DNA of 12,343 nt from Thermocrinis sp. (GCA_009903855.1 WYEK01000093.1:1-12343); one strand, 5' to 3'. Numbered from the stretch's first letter, positions 1 to 6,450 are shown. The notes: generated from the sequence alone by a model not told the origin. Made by a program: numbers and translations.

Positions 1-275
1 TAAAGCCCGGTCTTGTGTATTTTGACGGAAAGGCAGAGGAGGGCATTGCGGTAACCTATGGCTTTGTGGACGTGACCCCTGAGAAGGTGATCATACTGGC
101 AGAAGAGGCATACACCGTAGGAGAAATTGATATAGGAAAAGAAAAAGAAGAGTTTGAAAAGTGGGCAAGAAAGCTCGCCACCGCACAAACAATGGAAGAA
201 ATAGAAGAGATCACAAAACAAATTGAAAGGGCAAGGACGCTCTTAGAGTTAGTGGAAAGGTTTGGAAGGGTTTAA
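1..275 (+). CDS. atpC: ATP synthase F1 epsilon subunit, C-terminal part (5' truncated by window)
   Basis: The frame is open from the window edge (first full codon at 3) to TAA at 273-275, giving about 90 residues. It reads as the end of the epsilon beta-sandwich (a KPG turn, then a hydrophobic strand ending VIILAEEAY) followed by a charged helical hairpin rich in Glu, Lys and Arg. This is the layout of F-type epsilon, the central-stalk subunit that couples gamma rotation to F1 catalysis and can inhibit ATP hydrolysis through its C-terminal helices. The start lies outside the window, so length cannot be compared. The last 14 nt overlap the next gene, which suggests that gene is translated at the tail of an atp operon. 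The main alternative is another small helical protein, but the strand and helix pattern fits epsilon well. Confidence 0.85.
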   Translation, partial: KPGLVYFDGKAEEGIAVTYGFVDVTPEKVIILAEEAYTVGEIDIGKEKEEFEKWARKLATAQTMEEIEEITKQIERARTLLELVERFGRV

Positions 276-972
276 GGAGTTTGAGTTTTTCCGAGGAAAG
301 GTAAGCTTTATCCAGCCAAAACAACATAGGCTCTCTGTAATAGAAATTCTCTTTTTATCAGCCCTGAAAGGTATAAAAAAGAATCATGTGGTGGCTGACC
401 TTGGTGCCGGTTTCGGTGCCCTGTCCATACTTATAGCCCTCAAATTTCACTGCAAGGTCCTTGCCGTAGAAAGGGACCCAACCATGCTTTTGCTCTTACG
501 TAAAAATGTTGAAAATAATCATCTTCAGCACCGTGTGGAGATTTTGGAGGCGGATGTTAAGGAAATAGACAAAAAATTAAAACCCCAGAGTGTAAATTGT
601 GTGGTTCTAAACCCACCCTTTTACCCAAAACAAAGTGCAACAGAAAACAATCCATACCATACAGAAACTTATGGAAAACTGGAGGATTTTTTGAGGGCAA
701 GCGCCTATATTTTGAAGGATGGAGGTTTTATCAACCTACTTATTCCCTCCTTTAGACTTTTGGAAGCTTGCAATATTATGGAAAATTTAAACATAAAGCC
801 CGCATATTTAAAGTTTTTCCACTCATTTATAGACAAGCATGCCAAGTTGGTTCGCATAGCCGGTGTGAAGAACCTAAATCCTAAGCTTGTAGTTGAAAGT
901 CCATTGATAATAAATCACAAGGAAACTAAATACACACAAGAGGTGTGGGAAATTTTGGAGAGGTTTTTGTGA
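262..972 (+). CDS. TrmN6-like class I SAM-dependent adenine-N6 methyltransferase
   Basis: A protein of 236 residues with a Rossmann-type methyltransferase fold. The SAM-binding motif I is DLGAGFG (46-52), an acidic residue follows in AVERD (68-72), and the catalytic motif IV is NPPF (117-120), typical of enzymes that methylate adenine N6 in nucleic acid. The N-terminal QPKQHRLSVIEILFLS stretch is typical of the TrmN6/YfiC group, which modifies A37 of tRNA1(Val), so a tRNA target is likely but not shown. The only plausible start is TTG at 262, because stops lie just upstream in this frame (244-246 and 250-252) and no ATG or GTG follows soon. A purine run at 254-260 is too close to be a normal Shine-Dalgarno, so translation is probably coupled to atpC, which it overlaps by 14 nt. 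Another RNA or protein target is possible. Confidence 0.75.
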   Translation: MEGFKEFEFFRGKVSFIQPKQHRLSVIEILFLSALKGIKKNHVVADLGAGFGALSILIALKFHCKVLAVERDPTMLLLLRKNVENNHLQHRVEILEADVKEIDKKLKPQSVNCVVLNPPFYPKQSATENNPYHTETYGKLEDFLRASAYILKDGGFINLLIPSFRLLEACNIMENLNIKPAYLKFFHSFIDKHAKLVRIAGVKNLNPKLVVESPLIINHKETKYTQEVWEILERFL

Positions 973-978
973 TATAAT
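973..978 (+). promoter_or_regulatory. -10 box (TATAAT) for a nearly leaderless DUF507 mRNA
   Basis: A perfect TATAAT lies just after the methyltransferase stop codon, and only 9 nt separate it from the ATG at 988. Transcription would begin within about 0-4 nt of the start codon. No Shine-Dalgarno is present in front of this ATG. The -35 region (about 950-956) is AT-rich but does not match TTGACA well, so this is a predicted site. Confidence 0.5.
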
Positions 979-987
979 TAACACACT

Positions 988-1536
988 ATGAGACTGCCTG
1001 AAAAGCTAGTGGAACGCATTGCAGGTAGGATTATAAAAGAGCTAACAGAGGAGAAGATCATTGAAGCGGAGGACCCTTATGTGTTTAAAAAGAAGATAAT
1101 CGGTATTTTCAAAAAGGTAGAGGAGGAAGAAAAACTTCTTGATGAGAGAACGAGAGAAATTCTAAGGGAGAAGATGCATCTTGTGGAGGAAGCAAGCTTA
1201 GACTACAGGACCGCCTACAAGGCTGTTAGGAGCAAGCTTGCGGAGAAGATGAACATAAACACAAACAAGAGGGAGAGGATGAACCAAATAGCAGGGATGA
1301 TAAAGGATTTAATATTAGAGGACGACACGGTGGAAATATACGAAGAACCTCATATTATAAGATCTCGGATAAGGGCTATCCTGATGGAAGCCCTCAGGGA
1401 AGAGGAAGAAATAGACAGGGAGGTAAGGGAAAGAATAAAATCTTACTCAAGGAGAATTGTGGAAGGGACACCCGAATGGAACCATCTCTACAAAAGAATA
1501 TACGAAGACGCCCTAAAAAGAAGAGGGCTCCTTTAA
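988..1536 (+). CDS. DUF507 family protein with two tandem repeats
   Basis: A protein of 182 residues, very rich in Glu, Lys and Arg and largely helical, that matches the DUF507 family, whose function is not established. Two related units of about 90 residues are visible: ERIAGRIIKEL (9-19) with the DPYVFKKKI and EEEEKLLDER segments, then NQIAGMIKDLI (about 100-110) with EPHIIRSRI and EEEEIDREVRER. This shows internal duplication. There is no signal peptide or membrane segment, so it is likely cytosolic. The ATG at 988 has no Shine-Dalgarno but sits 9 nt behind a TATAAT, so it may be expressed from its own short-leader transcript as well as by read-through from the genes upstream. Its TAA shares bases with the stop codon of the convergent M23 peptidase gene. 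Confidence 0.8.
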   Translation: MRLPEKLVERIAGRIIKELTEEKIIEAEDPYVFKKKIIGIFKKVEEEEKLLDERTREILREKMHLVEEASLDYRTAYKAVRSKLAEKMNINTNKRERMNQIAGMIKDLILEDDTVEIYEEPHIIRSRIRAILMEALREEEEIDREVRERIKSYSRRIVEGTPEWNHLYKRIYEDALKRRGLL

Positions 1537-2141
1537 GGCAGATAGGCTATCGGGTTCTGACGCATACCGTATCTTATCACCTCGTAATGTAAGTGAGGAC
1601 CAAAGGACCTTCCAGTATTACCCACCTTGCCTATTATCTGTGCCTTTACCACCCTGTCTCCATAGCTAACGGACAGGCTTGAGAGGTGGGCATAGAGCGT
1701 GGCAAAGCCATAACCATGGTAGATTATGACAGTGTATCCGTAACCCCTCAGCCAGCCAGCGTAAACTACCCTACCATCTGCAGCCGCACTAACCGGTGTG
1801 CCGTAAGGTGCAGATATGTCTATACCCGTATGGAACTCCCTGCGCCCACCTATAACACGCCAACCATAATCGGAGGTTATAACCCCCACCACGGGCCATA
1901 TGTCCGGCTTGACCATATCAACAGTTTTGATGTTTGCCAACTCCCTAAAGGCTTCCTCCACAGACATTTCCCTTCTTATAAGTTCATCCACCTTTTCCGT
2001 GTCCAGCTCCTTTAAAGGGTCAGAGTAAATTTCCGAGGGTTCTGCGCTTGCTTTCCCAGGACCACCCACACCCAACTTTGTTAGGGATGTATTTCCAACT
2101 ATTGAAAAACTTAGCATAAGTAGAAAAATAGCTTTTTTCAT
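1533..2141 (-). CDS. Secreted M23 (LytM-type) metallopeptidase
   Basis: A protein of 202 residues. An N-terminal signal peptide (MKKAIFLLMLSF) leads into a Ser/Gly-rich segment, then a short acidic helical region (about 40-75), then an M23/LytM domain (about 80-202). Predicted zinc ligands are H104 and D108 in HTGID and H185 in GPHLHYEV. H152 (YAHLS) and H183 match the other active-site histidines. Family members cut peptidoglycan cross-bridges or, when degenerate, activate amidases; here all key residues are present, so an active endopeptidase at the cell envelope is likely. The frame extends to a TTG at 2189, but the ATG at 2141 is preferred because an AAGGGGG Shine-Dalgarno (2148-2154) lies 6 nt upstream and the signal peptide starts there. 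It lies 40 nt downstream of the recO-like gene and is probably co-transcribed with it. Confidence 0.88.
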   Translation of the reverse strand: MKKAIFLLMLSFSIVGNTSLTKLGVGGPGKASAEPSEIYSDPLKELDTEKVDELIRREMSVEEAFRELANIKTVDMVKPDIWPVVGVITSDYGWRVIGGRREFHTGIDISAPYGTPVSAAADGRVVYAGWLRGYGYTVIIYHGYGFATLYAHLSSLSVSYGDRVVKAQIIGKVGNTGRSFGPHLHYEVIRYGMRQNPIAYLP

Positions 2142-2147
2142 AACAAT

Positions 2148-2154
2148 CCCCCTT
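2148..2154 (-). promoter_or_regulatory. Ribosome binding site that sets the M23 peptidase start
   Basis: On the minus strand the sequence reads AAGGGGG, six bases before ATG at 2141. It supports this start over the longer TTG reading from 2189. Confidence 0.6.
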
Positions 2155-2181
2155 GGGAAAAGTATAACTAAAAGGAGCCTA

Positions 2182-2760
2182 TCAGTCAAGAGTGCCCTTT
2201 AGCATGTCCTCAAGAACATCGTTTATAGACCTGTAGATTTTTTCACTCAATCGTAGTCTTTCTAACCTATCAAGGGAACTTTCTTGATCAATTCTTTCTA
2301 TTATACTCGCAAGGTTTGAATCTTCTACCTTTCTATATATTCCCATAGCCTTTATCAAGCTCACTTTTAGCTTTATATCAAACACTTTGTGGTTTTTTAC
2401 ATCCAAAAGCAGAAAAGTTTGTAGAAGTTTAAAAATAGAACTATCGTAATAAGCTACCCACCTTAGTATGGTGTGAAGTACCTTGGACATCCACAAAAAC
2501 CGGTCGTAGCTCTTTAGGGCTAAGTAAGAGTACAGCTTTGCAGACACAAGGTCGTTCAGGATGAGAAGGTCTCCCGATTGGTGATAATCTATAGTCAGCA
2601 AGTTAAAAGGTTCAAAAAAACCGCAGTAAGATTCCTCCGGATGGAAGCCCCTTCTTACAAAGATCTTGCACCTCCCAACAGTTCCATAAGCGTAAGCTAG
2701 CAGATCCCACTCACCCACAAGAAATTTTTTTATAACTATTACCTTTGCCTTTGCGGACAC
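2182..2760 (-). CDS. recO: Short RecO-like DNA repair protein
   Basis: A protein of 192 residues. The first 80 or so follow the RecO N-terminal OB-fold pattern: a hydrophobic strand with VIVIKKFLVGEWD, then a Gly-rich turn and basic strand (GRCKIFVRRG), then FFEPFNLLTIDY, corresponding to the family's QPF and beta-strand segment, then a DL.ILNDLVSAKLY segment. The remainder is helical, as in the RecO C-terminal domain. RecO binds ssDNA and helps RecR load RecA in gap repair. The protein is shorter than the roughly 240 residues usual for RecO, and only two cysteines are seen in its N-terminal half (GRCKIF, SYCGFF), so the four-cysteine zinc motif of many RecO proteins is missing. The GTG start at 2760 sits 6 nt behind a minus-strand TATAAT with no Shine-Dalgarno, so the mRNA is probably leaderless. 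Assignment rests on pattern recognition of a divergent family. Confidence 0.62.
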   Translation of the reverse strand: MSAKAKVIVIKKFLVGEWDLLAYAYGTVGRCKIFVRRGFHPEESYCGFFEPFNLLTIDYHQSGDLLILNDLVSAKLYSYLALKSYDRFLWMSKVLHTILRWVAYYDSSIFKLLQTFLLLDVKNHKVFDIKLKVSLIKAMGIYRKVEDSNLASIIERIDQESSLDRLERLRLSEKIYRSINDVLEDMLKGTLD

Positions 2761-2766
2761 AGAAGA

Positions 2767-2772
2767 ATTATA
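2767..2772 (-). promoter_or_regulatory. -10 box (TATAAT) for the leaderless recO-like mRNA
   Basis: On the minus strand this reads TATAAT, with 6 nt between it and the GTG at 2760, so transcription should start at or next to the start codon. It is mirrored by the epmA -10 box 16 nt away; see the divergent promoter finding. No good -35 match is visible. Confidence 0.55.
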
Positions 2773-2788
2773 CTGTGTTTGGTTTGAA

Positions 2789-2794
2789 TATAAT
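2789..2794 (+). promoter_or_regulatory. -10 box (TATAAT) for the leaderless epmA operon mRNA
   Basis: A perfect TATAAT lies 6 nt before the ATG at 2801, without any Shine-Dalgarno between, so the predicted transcript begins at or beside the A of the start codon. It probably drives the whole epmA-baeRF-NYN-ribF operon. The place where a -35 would lie is occupied by the opposing -10 box at 2767-2772. Confidence 0.55.
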
Positions 2795-2800
2795 AATAAG

Positions 2801-3700
2801 ATGAACCACCAATTGTTTTACGCTTGGTCGGACTTTGTGGAAAAAGTACGCCAATTCTTCCGTTCAAAGGGATACTTGGAGGTTTCCACGCCCATTTTGC
2901 AAAGCTATCCCAATGCAGACCCCAATATAGAGCCTCTCAAGGTAAACCTTACCTTAAGAGGTCAAACGAAAAGCTACTGGCTACATACCTCTCCAGAGCA
3001 CGCTATGAAAAAACTGCTGGCAATCTTTCCCAAAGATATGTTTCAGATAACGAAGGTGTTTAGAAACGGAGAGTATGGAAGATTGCACAGACCCGAATTC
3101 ACCATGTTGGAGTTTTACAAAATTGGGACAGACTACAAAGGGCTCATAGAAGACTTGAAGGGGCTTTTAAATCTTTTTGGCTTTGAAGACTTTCAGATTT
3201 TGGAGCTGGAGAAAGCTTTTGAAGAATACTTGGGCATAGTTTTATCTGAGGAGGAAGAGATATTAAAAAACAATCTACTGGCTTATGGCTATGATTTTGA
3301 CGACAAGGAAGACTGGGAGACCATCTTTTACAGGCTCTATTTGGAGTTGGAGAGGCGTTTAGCTTCCGAAAAGCCCACCTTTTTAATAAAGTTCCCCTCA
3401 AAGCTTGCCATGTATGGAGTAGTGAAGGATGGTTATGCGGAGAGGTTTGAACTTTACATAAAAGGCATAGAAATAGCTAACGGCTGGACGGAGGAAAGAG
3501 ATCCTCAAAAGGTAAGGGAAAGGATGAAAGAATGGGTCAAAGATAGAGACCTTCCCATAGATGAAGAGCTTTTGCAGGCTTTACCAAAGATTCCTGAGTT
3601 TTCTGGTTGTTCTGTGGGCTTAGAAAGGCTCTTTATGGCGGTTTATAATATAGAAAGTTTAGACCAAATACCATGGATTTTTAAGGAGGAAGGCTTATGA
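2801..3700 (+). CDS. epmA: Elongation factor P--(R)-beta-lysine ligase (EpmA/GenX/PoxA)
   Basis: A protein of 299 residues consisting of a class II lysyl-tRNA synthetase catalytic core without the N-terminal anticodon-binding OB domain, as in EpmA. It activates (R)-beta-lysine with ATP and attaches it to the conserved lysine of EF-P, which helps ribosomes through stall-prone peptide bonds. Visible motifs are motif 1 (20-33, KGYLEVSTPIL), motif 2 (87-106, beginning FRNGEYGRLHRPEF) and motif 3 (269-279, GCSVGLERLFM). HTSPE at 62-66 has Ser64 where LysRS has Ala, which is the EpmA state and is linked to beta-lysine use. Length is a little under the 325 of the E. coli enzyme. The ATG at 2801 follows a TATAAT by 6 nt, so the mRNA is likely leaderless. 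Its stop overlaps the next start in ATGA. Confidence 0.88.
   Translation: MNHQLFYAWSDFVEKVRQFFRSKGYLEVSTPILQSYPNADPNIEPLKVNLTLRGQTKSYWLHTSPEHAMKKLLAIFPKDMFQITKVFRNGEYGRLHRPEFTMLEFYKIGTDYKGLIEDLKGLLNLFGFEDFQILELEKAFEEYLGIVLSEEEEILKNNLLAYGYDFDDKEDWETIFYRLYLELERRLASEKPTFLIKFPSKLAMYGVVKDGYAERFELYIKGIEIANGWTEERDPQKVRERMKEWVKDRDLPIDEELLQALPKIPEFSGCSVGLERLFMAVYNIESLDQIPWIFKEEGL
3683..3690 (+). promoter_or_regulatory. Strong ribosome binding site for the baeRF gene
   Basis: AAGGAGGA inside the end of epmA, 6 nt before the ATG at 3697. It is one of the best Shine-Dalgarno sequences in the window and fixes the start of the overlapping gene. It contrasts with the epmA start itself, which has none. Confidence 0.75.
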
Positions 3701-4914
3701 ATAACTTGAAAGAAGCCCTCGGTATTTTGCTGAAAGAACAGTATGCACCATACCTTGTTTCCAGCTTGTACTTGCGCCTTGCCCCAGAGGATAGAACAGA
3801 TAGGAAGTATCTAAGGGTTTTTAAAGACATGGTAAAAGCCCAAAAGGAAAGCTTAGAACTTAGAGGATTGGAGAGGGATGTGATCAATTCCGCGGTAGAA
3901 GACTTTGAAAAGATGGAGGAATTTTTAAGCAAGCCGGAAAACCTGGAGAACTGTGGAGGTATTGCCCTGTTTTCTTGCAGTGCAAAGAAAGTATTCGTCC
4001 CTATAAAGCTCCCCTATACTTACAGAAACAGGCTTATGGTAGCTCCAGATCCTTTGGTAAGGGAAATTGCTGCTATAGATGAAGAACTGGGGATTATTGG
4101 TGTGCTTTTGATTGACAGAAAGCACGTTAGGTTTTTCCTAATGGATTTTGAAGGCATTGGAGAGGTTTCTGACTTTTTAGAGCCTTTGGCAACGAGGGTT
4201 CACAAGTTCCACAGCGGTGGTGCATCCCTAAAGGGTGCGCAGGGAACATTCAGGTACTCCATGCCCTCAAGGGCTTCTGCACCCAATATGGTCCAGCACG
4301 GAATGGGTGAGTACAGATTTCACATGAGGATCCAGGAGGAAAAACACAGACTTTTCAAAATAGCCAACGATGCACTGATGGAGGCTTGGAAGGAGAACAA
4401 GTTTAACAAGCTTGTTATAGGCAGTATAAGAGAGGATATAAGAGAGATAGAAAACCATCTTCATCCTTATTTACTGAATATGTTGGTGGGCTATGTGAGG
4501 ATTAATCCTTCGGAGGCGACGGAGCATACCGTAAGGAATGCGGTCTTGGAACTTTTGTGGCAAAAAGACAGAGAACAGGAGGAAGAGCTCGTAAATACAC
4601 TATTGGACCTTGAGGGTAAGGGGCTTGCGGTAGAGGGATTGTCTAAGGTCCTAGAACAGTTATACATGGGCAATGTGAAGACCCTTTTGGTGGCAGAAAA
4701 CTTTGAAAGGTCTGGCTACTTCTGTCCAGTCTCTAATATTCCCGTGTTGGAGCCTAAGTGTCCCACAGAAGAAAAGCCCTATCCTGTTGAGGATATAGTG
4801 GATGAGGTTATAGAGTTTGCCTTGGAAGAGAGGGCGGTTGTGGAGATAATAGTCAGGGAGGACCTTCAGAAGAAATTTGATGGTGTTGGAGCCCTTCTAA
4901 GGTGGAGGATATAA
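3697..4914 (+). CDS. Bacterial archaeo-eukaryotic release factor-like (baeRF, eRF1/Vms1-like) protein
   Basis: A protein of 405 residues that looks like the M and C domains of archaeal/eukaryal release factor 1. Residues 132-150 (LGIIGVLLIDRKHVRFFLMD) match the eRF1 M-domain strand with DR(K/R). Residues 202-230 (GMGEYRF, then an EEKHRLF helix) occupy the GGQ-loop and following helix. Residues 237-268 (FNKLVIGSI, then HPYLLNMLVGYV) match the next strand and helix. Residues 295-405 resemble the L7Ae-like C domain, with MGNVKTLLVAE, a C343/C355 pair and the typical GVGALLRW end. Residues 1-90 are a helical N-terminal region. Family members are proposed to act on ribosomes as peptidyl-tRNA hydrolases or quality-control factors. 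The GGQ is replaced by GMG and a Ser/Gly-rich insert (172-200) precedes it, so hydrolase activity is uncertain. It is translationally coupled to epmA by a 4-nt overlap. Confidence 0.75.
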   Translation: MNNLKEALGILLKEQYAPYLVSSLYLRLAPEDRTDRKYLRVFKDMVKAQKESLELRGLERDVINSAVEDFEKMEEFLSKPENLENCGGIALFSCSAKKVFVPIKLPYTYRNRLMVAPDPLVREIAAIDEELGIIGVLLIDRKHVRFFLMDFEGIGEVSDFLEPLATRVHKFHSGGASLKGAQGTFRYSMPSRASAPNMVQHGMGEYRFHMRIQEEKHRLFKIANDALMEAWKENKFNKLVIGSIREDIREIENHLHPYLLNMLVGYVRINPSEATEHTVRNAVLELLWQKDREQEEELVNTLLDLEGKGLAVEGLSKVLEQLYMGNVKTLLVAENFERSGYFCPVSNIPVLEPKCPTEEKPYPVEDIVDEVIEFALEERAVVEIIVREDLQKKFDGVGALLRWRI

Positions 4915-4924
4915 ACTTTCCTTT

Positions 4925-5518
4925 ATGATAGAAAGGGTAATTGTGTTTATAGATGGTTCAAACGTCTTTCATGCCATAAAGTCTTTGAACATAAGGATAG
5001 ACTACAGTAAGTTGGTGAACTTTTTGGTAGAGGACAGGAGGCTCGTTAGGGCTTACTTTTACGGCGCGGTGCCTCAAGAGAAGGATCTAAAGAAAAACTC
5101 CCCGGAATGGGAGAGCTTTCTCAGGCAGAAACGTTTTTTGGAAGAGTTAGCCTTGCAGGGTCTAAAGGTAAAAACCGCTAATTTGAGAAGGCTTCCGAGT
5201 GGAGAGTTTCTGGAAAAGGAAGTGGATATTATGTTAGCTACGGATATGCTGAGTTTGGCATACAAAAACGCATACGATACCGCTATACTGGTAACAGGCG
5301 ACAGCGATTTTTCCTACACGGTGGAGGAAATTCAGGGCTTGGGCAAGAGGGTAGAGAACGCCTCCTTTAAAAGCACCAGTTCTTACATTCTCAGGAAGGT
5401 TTGCGACCGATTTACCCTTTTGGATGACTACATTGACAGGTTCATCGTAGAAGAGAAGGTCAAGGTAAGTCAGGAGATTAGCTTTTGGGAGAAGGTCCTT
5501 AGGCTATGGAAAAGGTAG
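4925..5518 (+). CDS. NYN domain (PIN-like, LabA/DUF88-type) putative ribonuclease
   Basis: A protein of 197 residues with the acidic metal-binding set of NYN/PIN-like nucleases: FIDGSN (8-13, with D10 and N13), EKEVDIMLATDM (97-108, with D101 and D107) and VTGDSDF (123-129, with D126 and D128). Domain members are mostly RNA endonucleases, and all the expected acidic residues are present, so it is probably active. The target is unknown. No signal peptide or membrane segment is seen. The GGAGGAT at 4904-4910 is rather far (14 nt) from the ATG at 4925, so re-initiation after the baeRF stop 10 nt upstream may help. The 3' end overlaps ribF by 13 nt. Position between an eRF1-like protein and ribF suggests a role on translating RNA; that part is inference. 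Confidence 0.8.
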   Translation: MIERVIVFIDGSNVFHAIKSLNIRIDYSKLVNFLVEDRRLVRAYFYGAVPQEKDLKKNSPEWESFLRQKRFLEELALQGLKVKTANLRRLPSGEFLEKEVDIMLATDMLSLAYKNAYDTAILVTGDSDFSYTVEEIQGLGKRVENASFKSTSSYILRKVCDRFTLLDDYIDRFIVEEKVKVSQEISFWEKVLRLWKR

Positions 5519-6450
5519 TTTCCCTAAAGGTAAATTCTAAATGTCTGAAGGACCTTCCCTGTTACGAAAGGCTAGAAGAGGAACATGCCATAACGGTGGG
5601 CGTCTTTGACGGTGTCCATCTTGGGCATCAGTATCTTTTAAAGAAGCTAATAGAAAGTGCCCAAAGGAGAGGACTAAAAAGCTGTGTTCTGAGCTTTTAC
5701 CCACATCCCTCAAAGGTTCTCTCTCCCAGACAGCAACCCTGCGAGCTTACGGACCCCCTAGAGAGGGTCGAAAGAATATTAAGGCTTGGTATAGACAGGG
5801 TGGTTTTTATAAACTTTGACAGAGAATTTTCCCGCATCAGGGCGGAGGACTTTTTAAAGCATGTGCTTTTTGAAAGGCTAAGGTGTAGGTATCTTCTTGT
5901 GGGGTATGACTGGCGGTTTGGCTACAGAAGGGAAGGAGAGGTGGAGTTGGCAAAGGAAATGGGGCAAAGGCTTGGCTTTGAAGTGGAAACTGCAGAGCCC
6001 TTTTACAAAAACGGGCACATAATAAGTAGCACATACATAAGGAGGCTTTTGCACAGCGGAAGGTTGGAAGAAGCCAGTGAATATCTTGGAGAAAATTATT
6101 GGGTTAAGAGAAAAGTGGTCAGAGGTTCTGGCAGGGGCAGTTCCCTCGGCTACCCTACCGCCAACTTGGGACCTTCGGAAAACTTGTGTTTAAAGGAGGG
6201 TGTTTATGCGGTAAGGGTGAATGAGCAATTTTTGGGAGTAGCCAACTACGGCTTTAGACCCACCTTTGACGGAAAAACAAAGGTTTTAGAAGTTCATATA
6301 TTGGACTTTGAGGGAAACCTTCGCGGAGAAAGGCTGAAGGTGGAATTTTTGGGTTTTTTGAGAGAAGAGAAAAAGTTCTCCTCCAAGGATGAGCTAATAA
6401 AGCAGATAGAAAGGGATATAGCCATAGTGAAGGAAAAATTTGGGCGTTAA
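5506..6450 (+). CDS. ribF: Bifunctional riboflavin kinase / FAD synthetase
   Basis: A protein of 314 residues, the normal length for prokaryotic RibF. It phosphorylates riboflavin to FMN and adenylylates FMN to FAD in the cytosol. The N-terminal adenylyltransferase domain (about 1-185) has the nucleotidyltransferase signature GVFDGVHLGH (32-41), a VLSFYPHP strand (61-68) and the ISSTYIRR motif (173-180). The C-terminal flavokinase domain (about 190-314) has GRGSSLGYPTANLG (209-222) and the RPTFDG segment (251-256). The ATG at 5506 lies inside the end of the NYN gene, with GAAGGT at 5491-5496 as a likely Shine-Dalgarno. It is the last intact gene of the operon that starts at 2801, and it is the only metabolic gene in it. 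No FMN riboswitch leader is possible at this internal position. Confidence 0.95.
   Translation: MEKVVSLKVNSKCLKDLPCYERLEEEHAITVGVFDGVHLGHQYLLKKLIESAQRRGLKSCVLSFYPHPSKVLSPRQQPCELTDPLERVERILRLGIDRVVFINFDREFSRIRAEDFLKHVLFERLRCRYLLVGYDWRFGYRREGEVELAKEMGQRLGFEVETAEPFYKNGHIISSTYIRRLLHSGRLEEASEYLGENYWVKRKVVRGSGRGSSLGYPTANLGPSENLCLKEGVYAVRVNEQFLGVANYGFRPTFDGKTKVLEVHILDFEGNLRGERLKVEFLGFLREEKKFSSKDELIKQIERDIAIVKEKFGR

Noticed and set aside
1686..2015. Plus-strand open frame opposite the M23 peptidase
   Set aside because: It is a shadow of the peptidase gene: no ribosome site and no recognisable protein pattern, while the minus strand encodes a complete M23 domain.
2142..2189. Longer M23 peptidase starting at TTG 2189
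   Set aside because: It would add 16 residues before a clear signal peptide, whereas ATG 2141 has a good Shine-Dalgarno and begins the signal peptide directly.
2801..3700. Lysyl-tRNA synthetase (LysS)
   Set aside because: Only the catalytic core is present, without the N-terminal anticodon-binding domain, and HTSPE carries the EpmA-type Ser. Length is that of EpmA, not of the roughly 500-residue LysRS.
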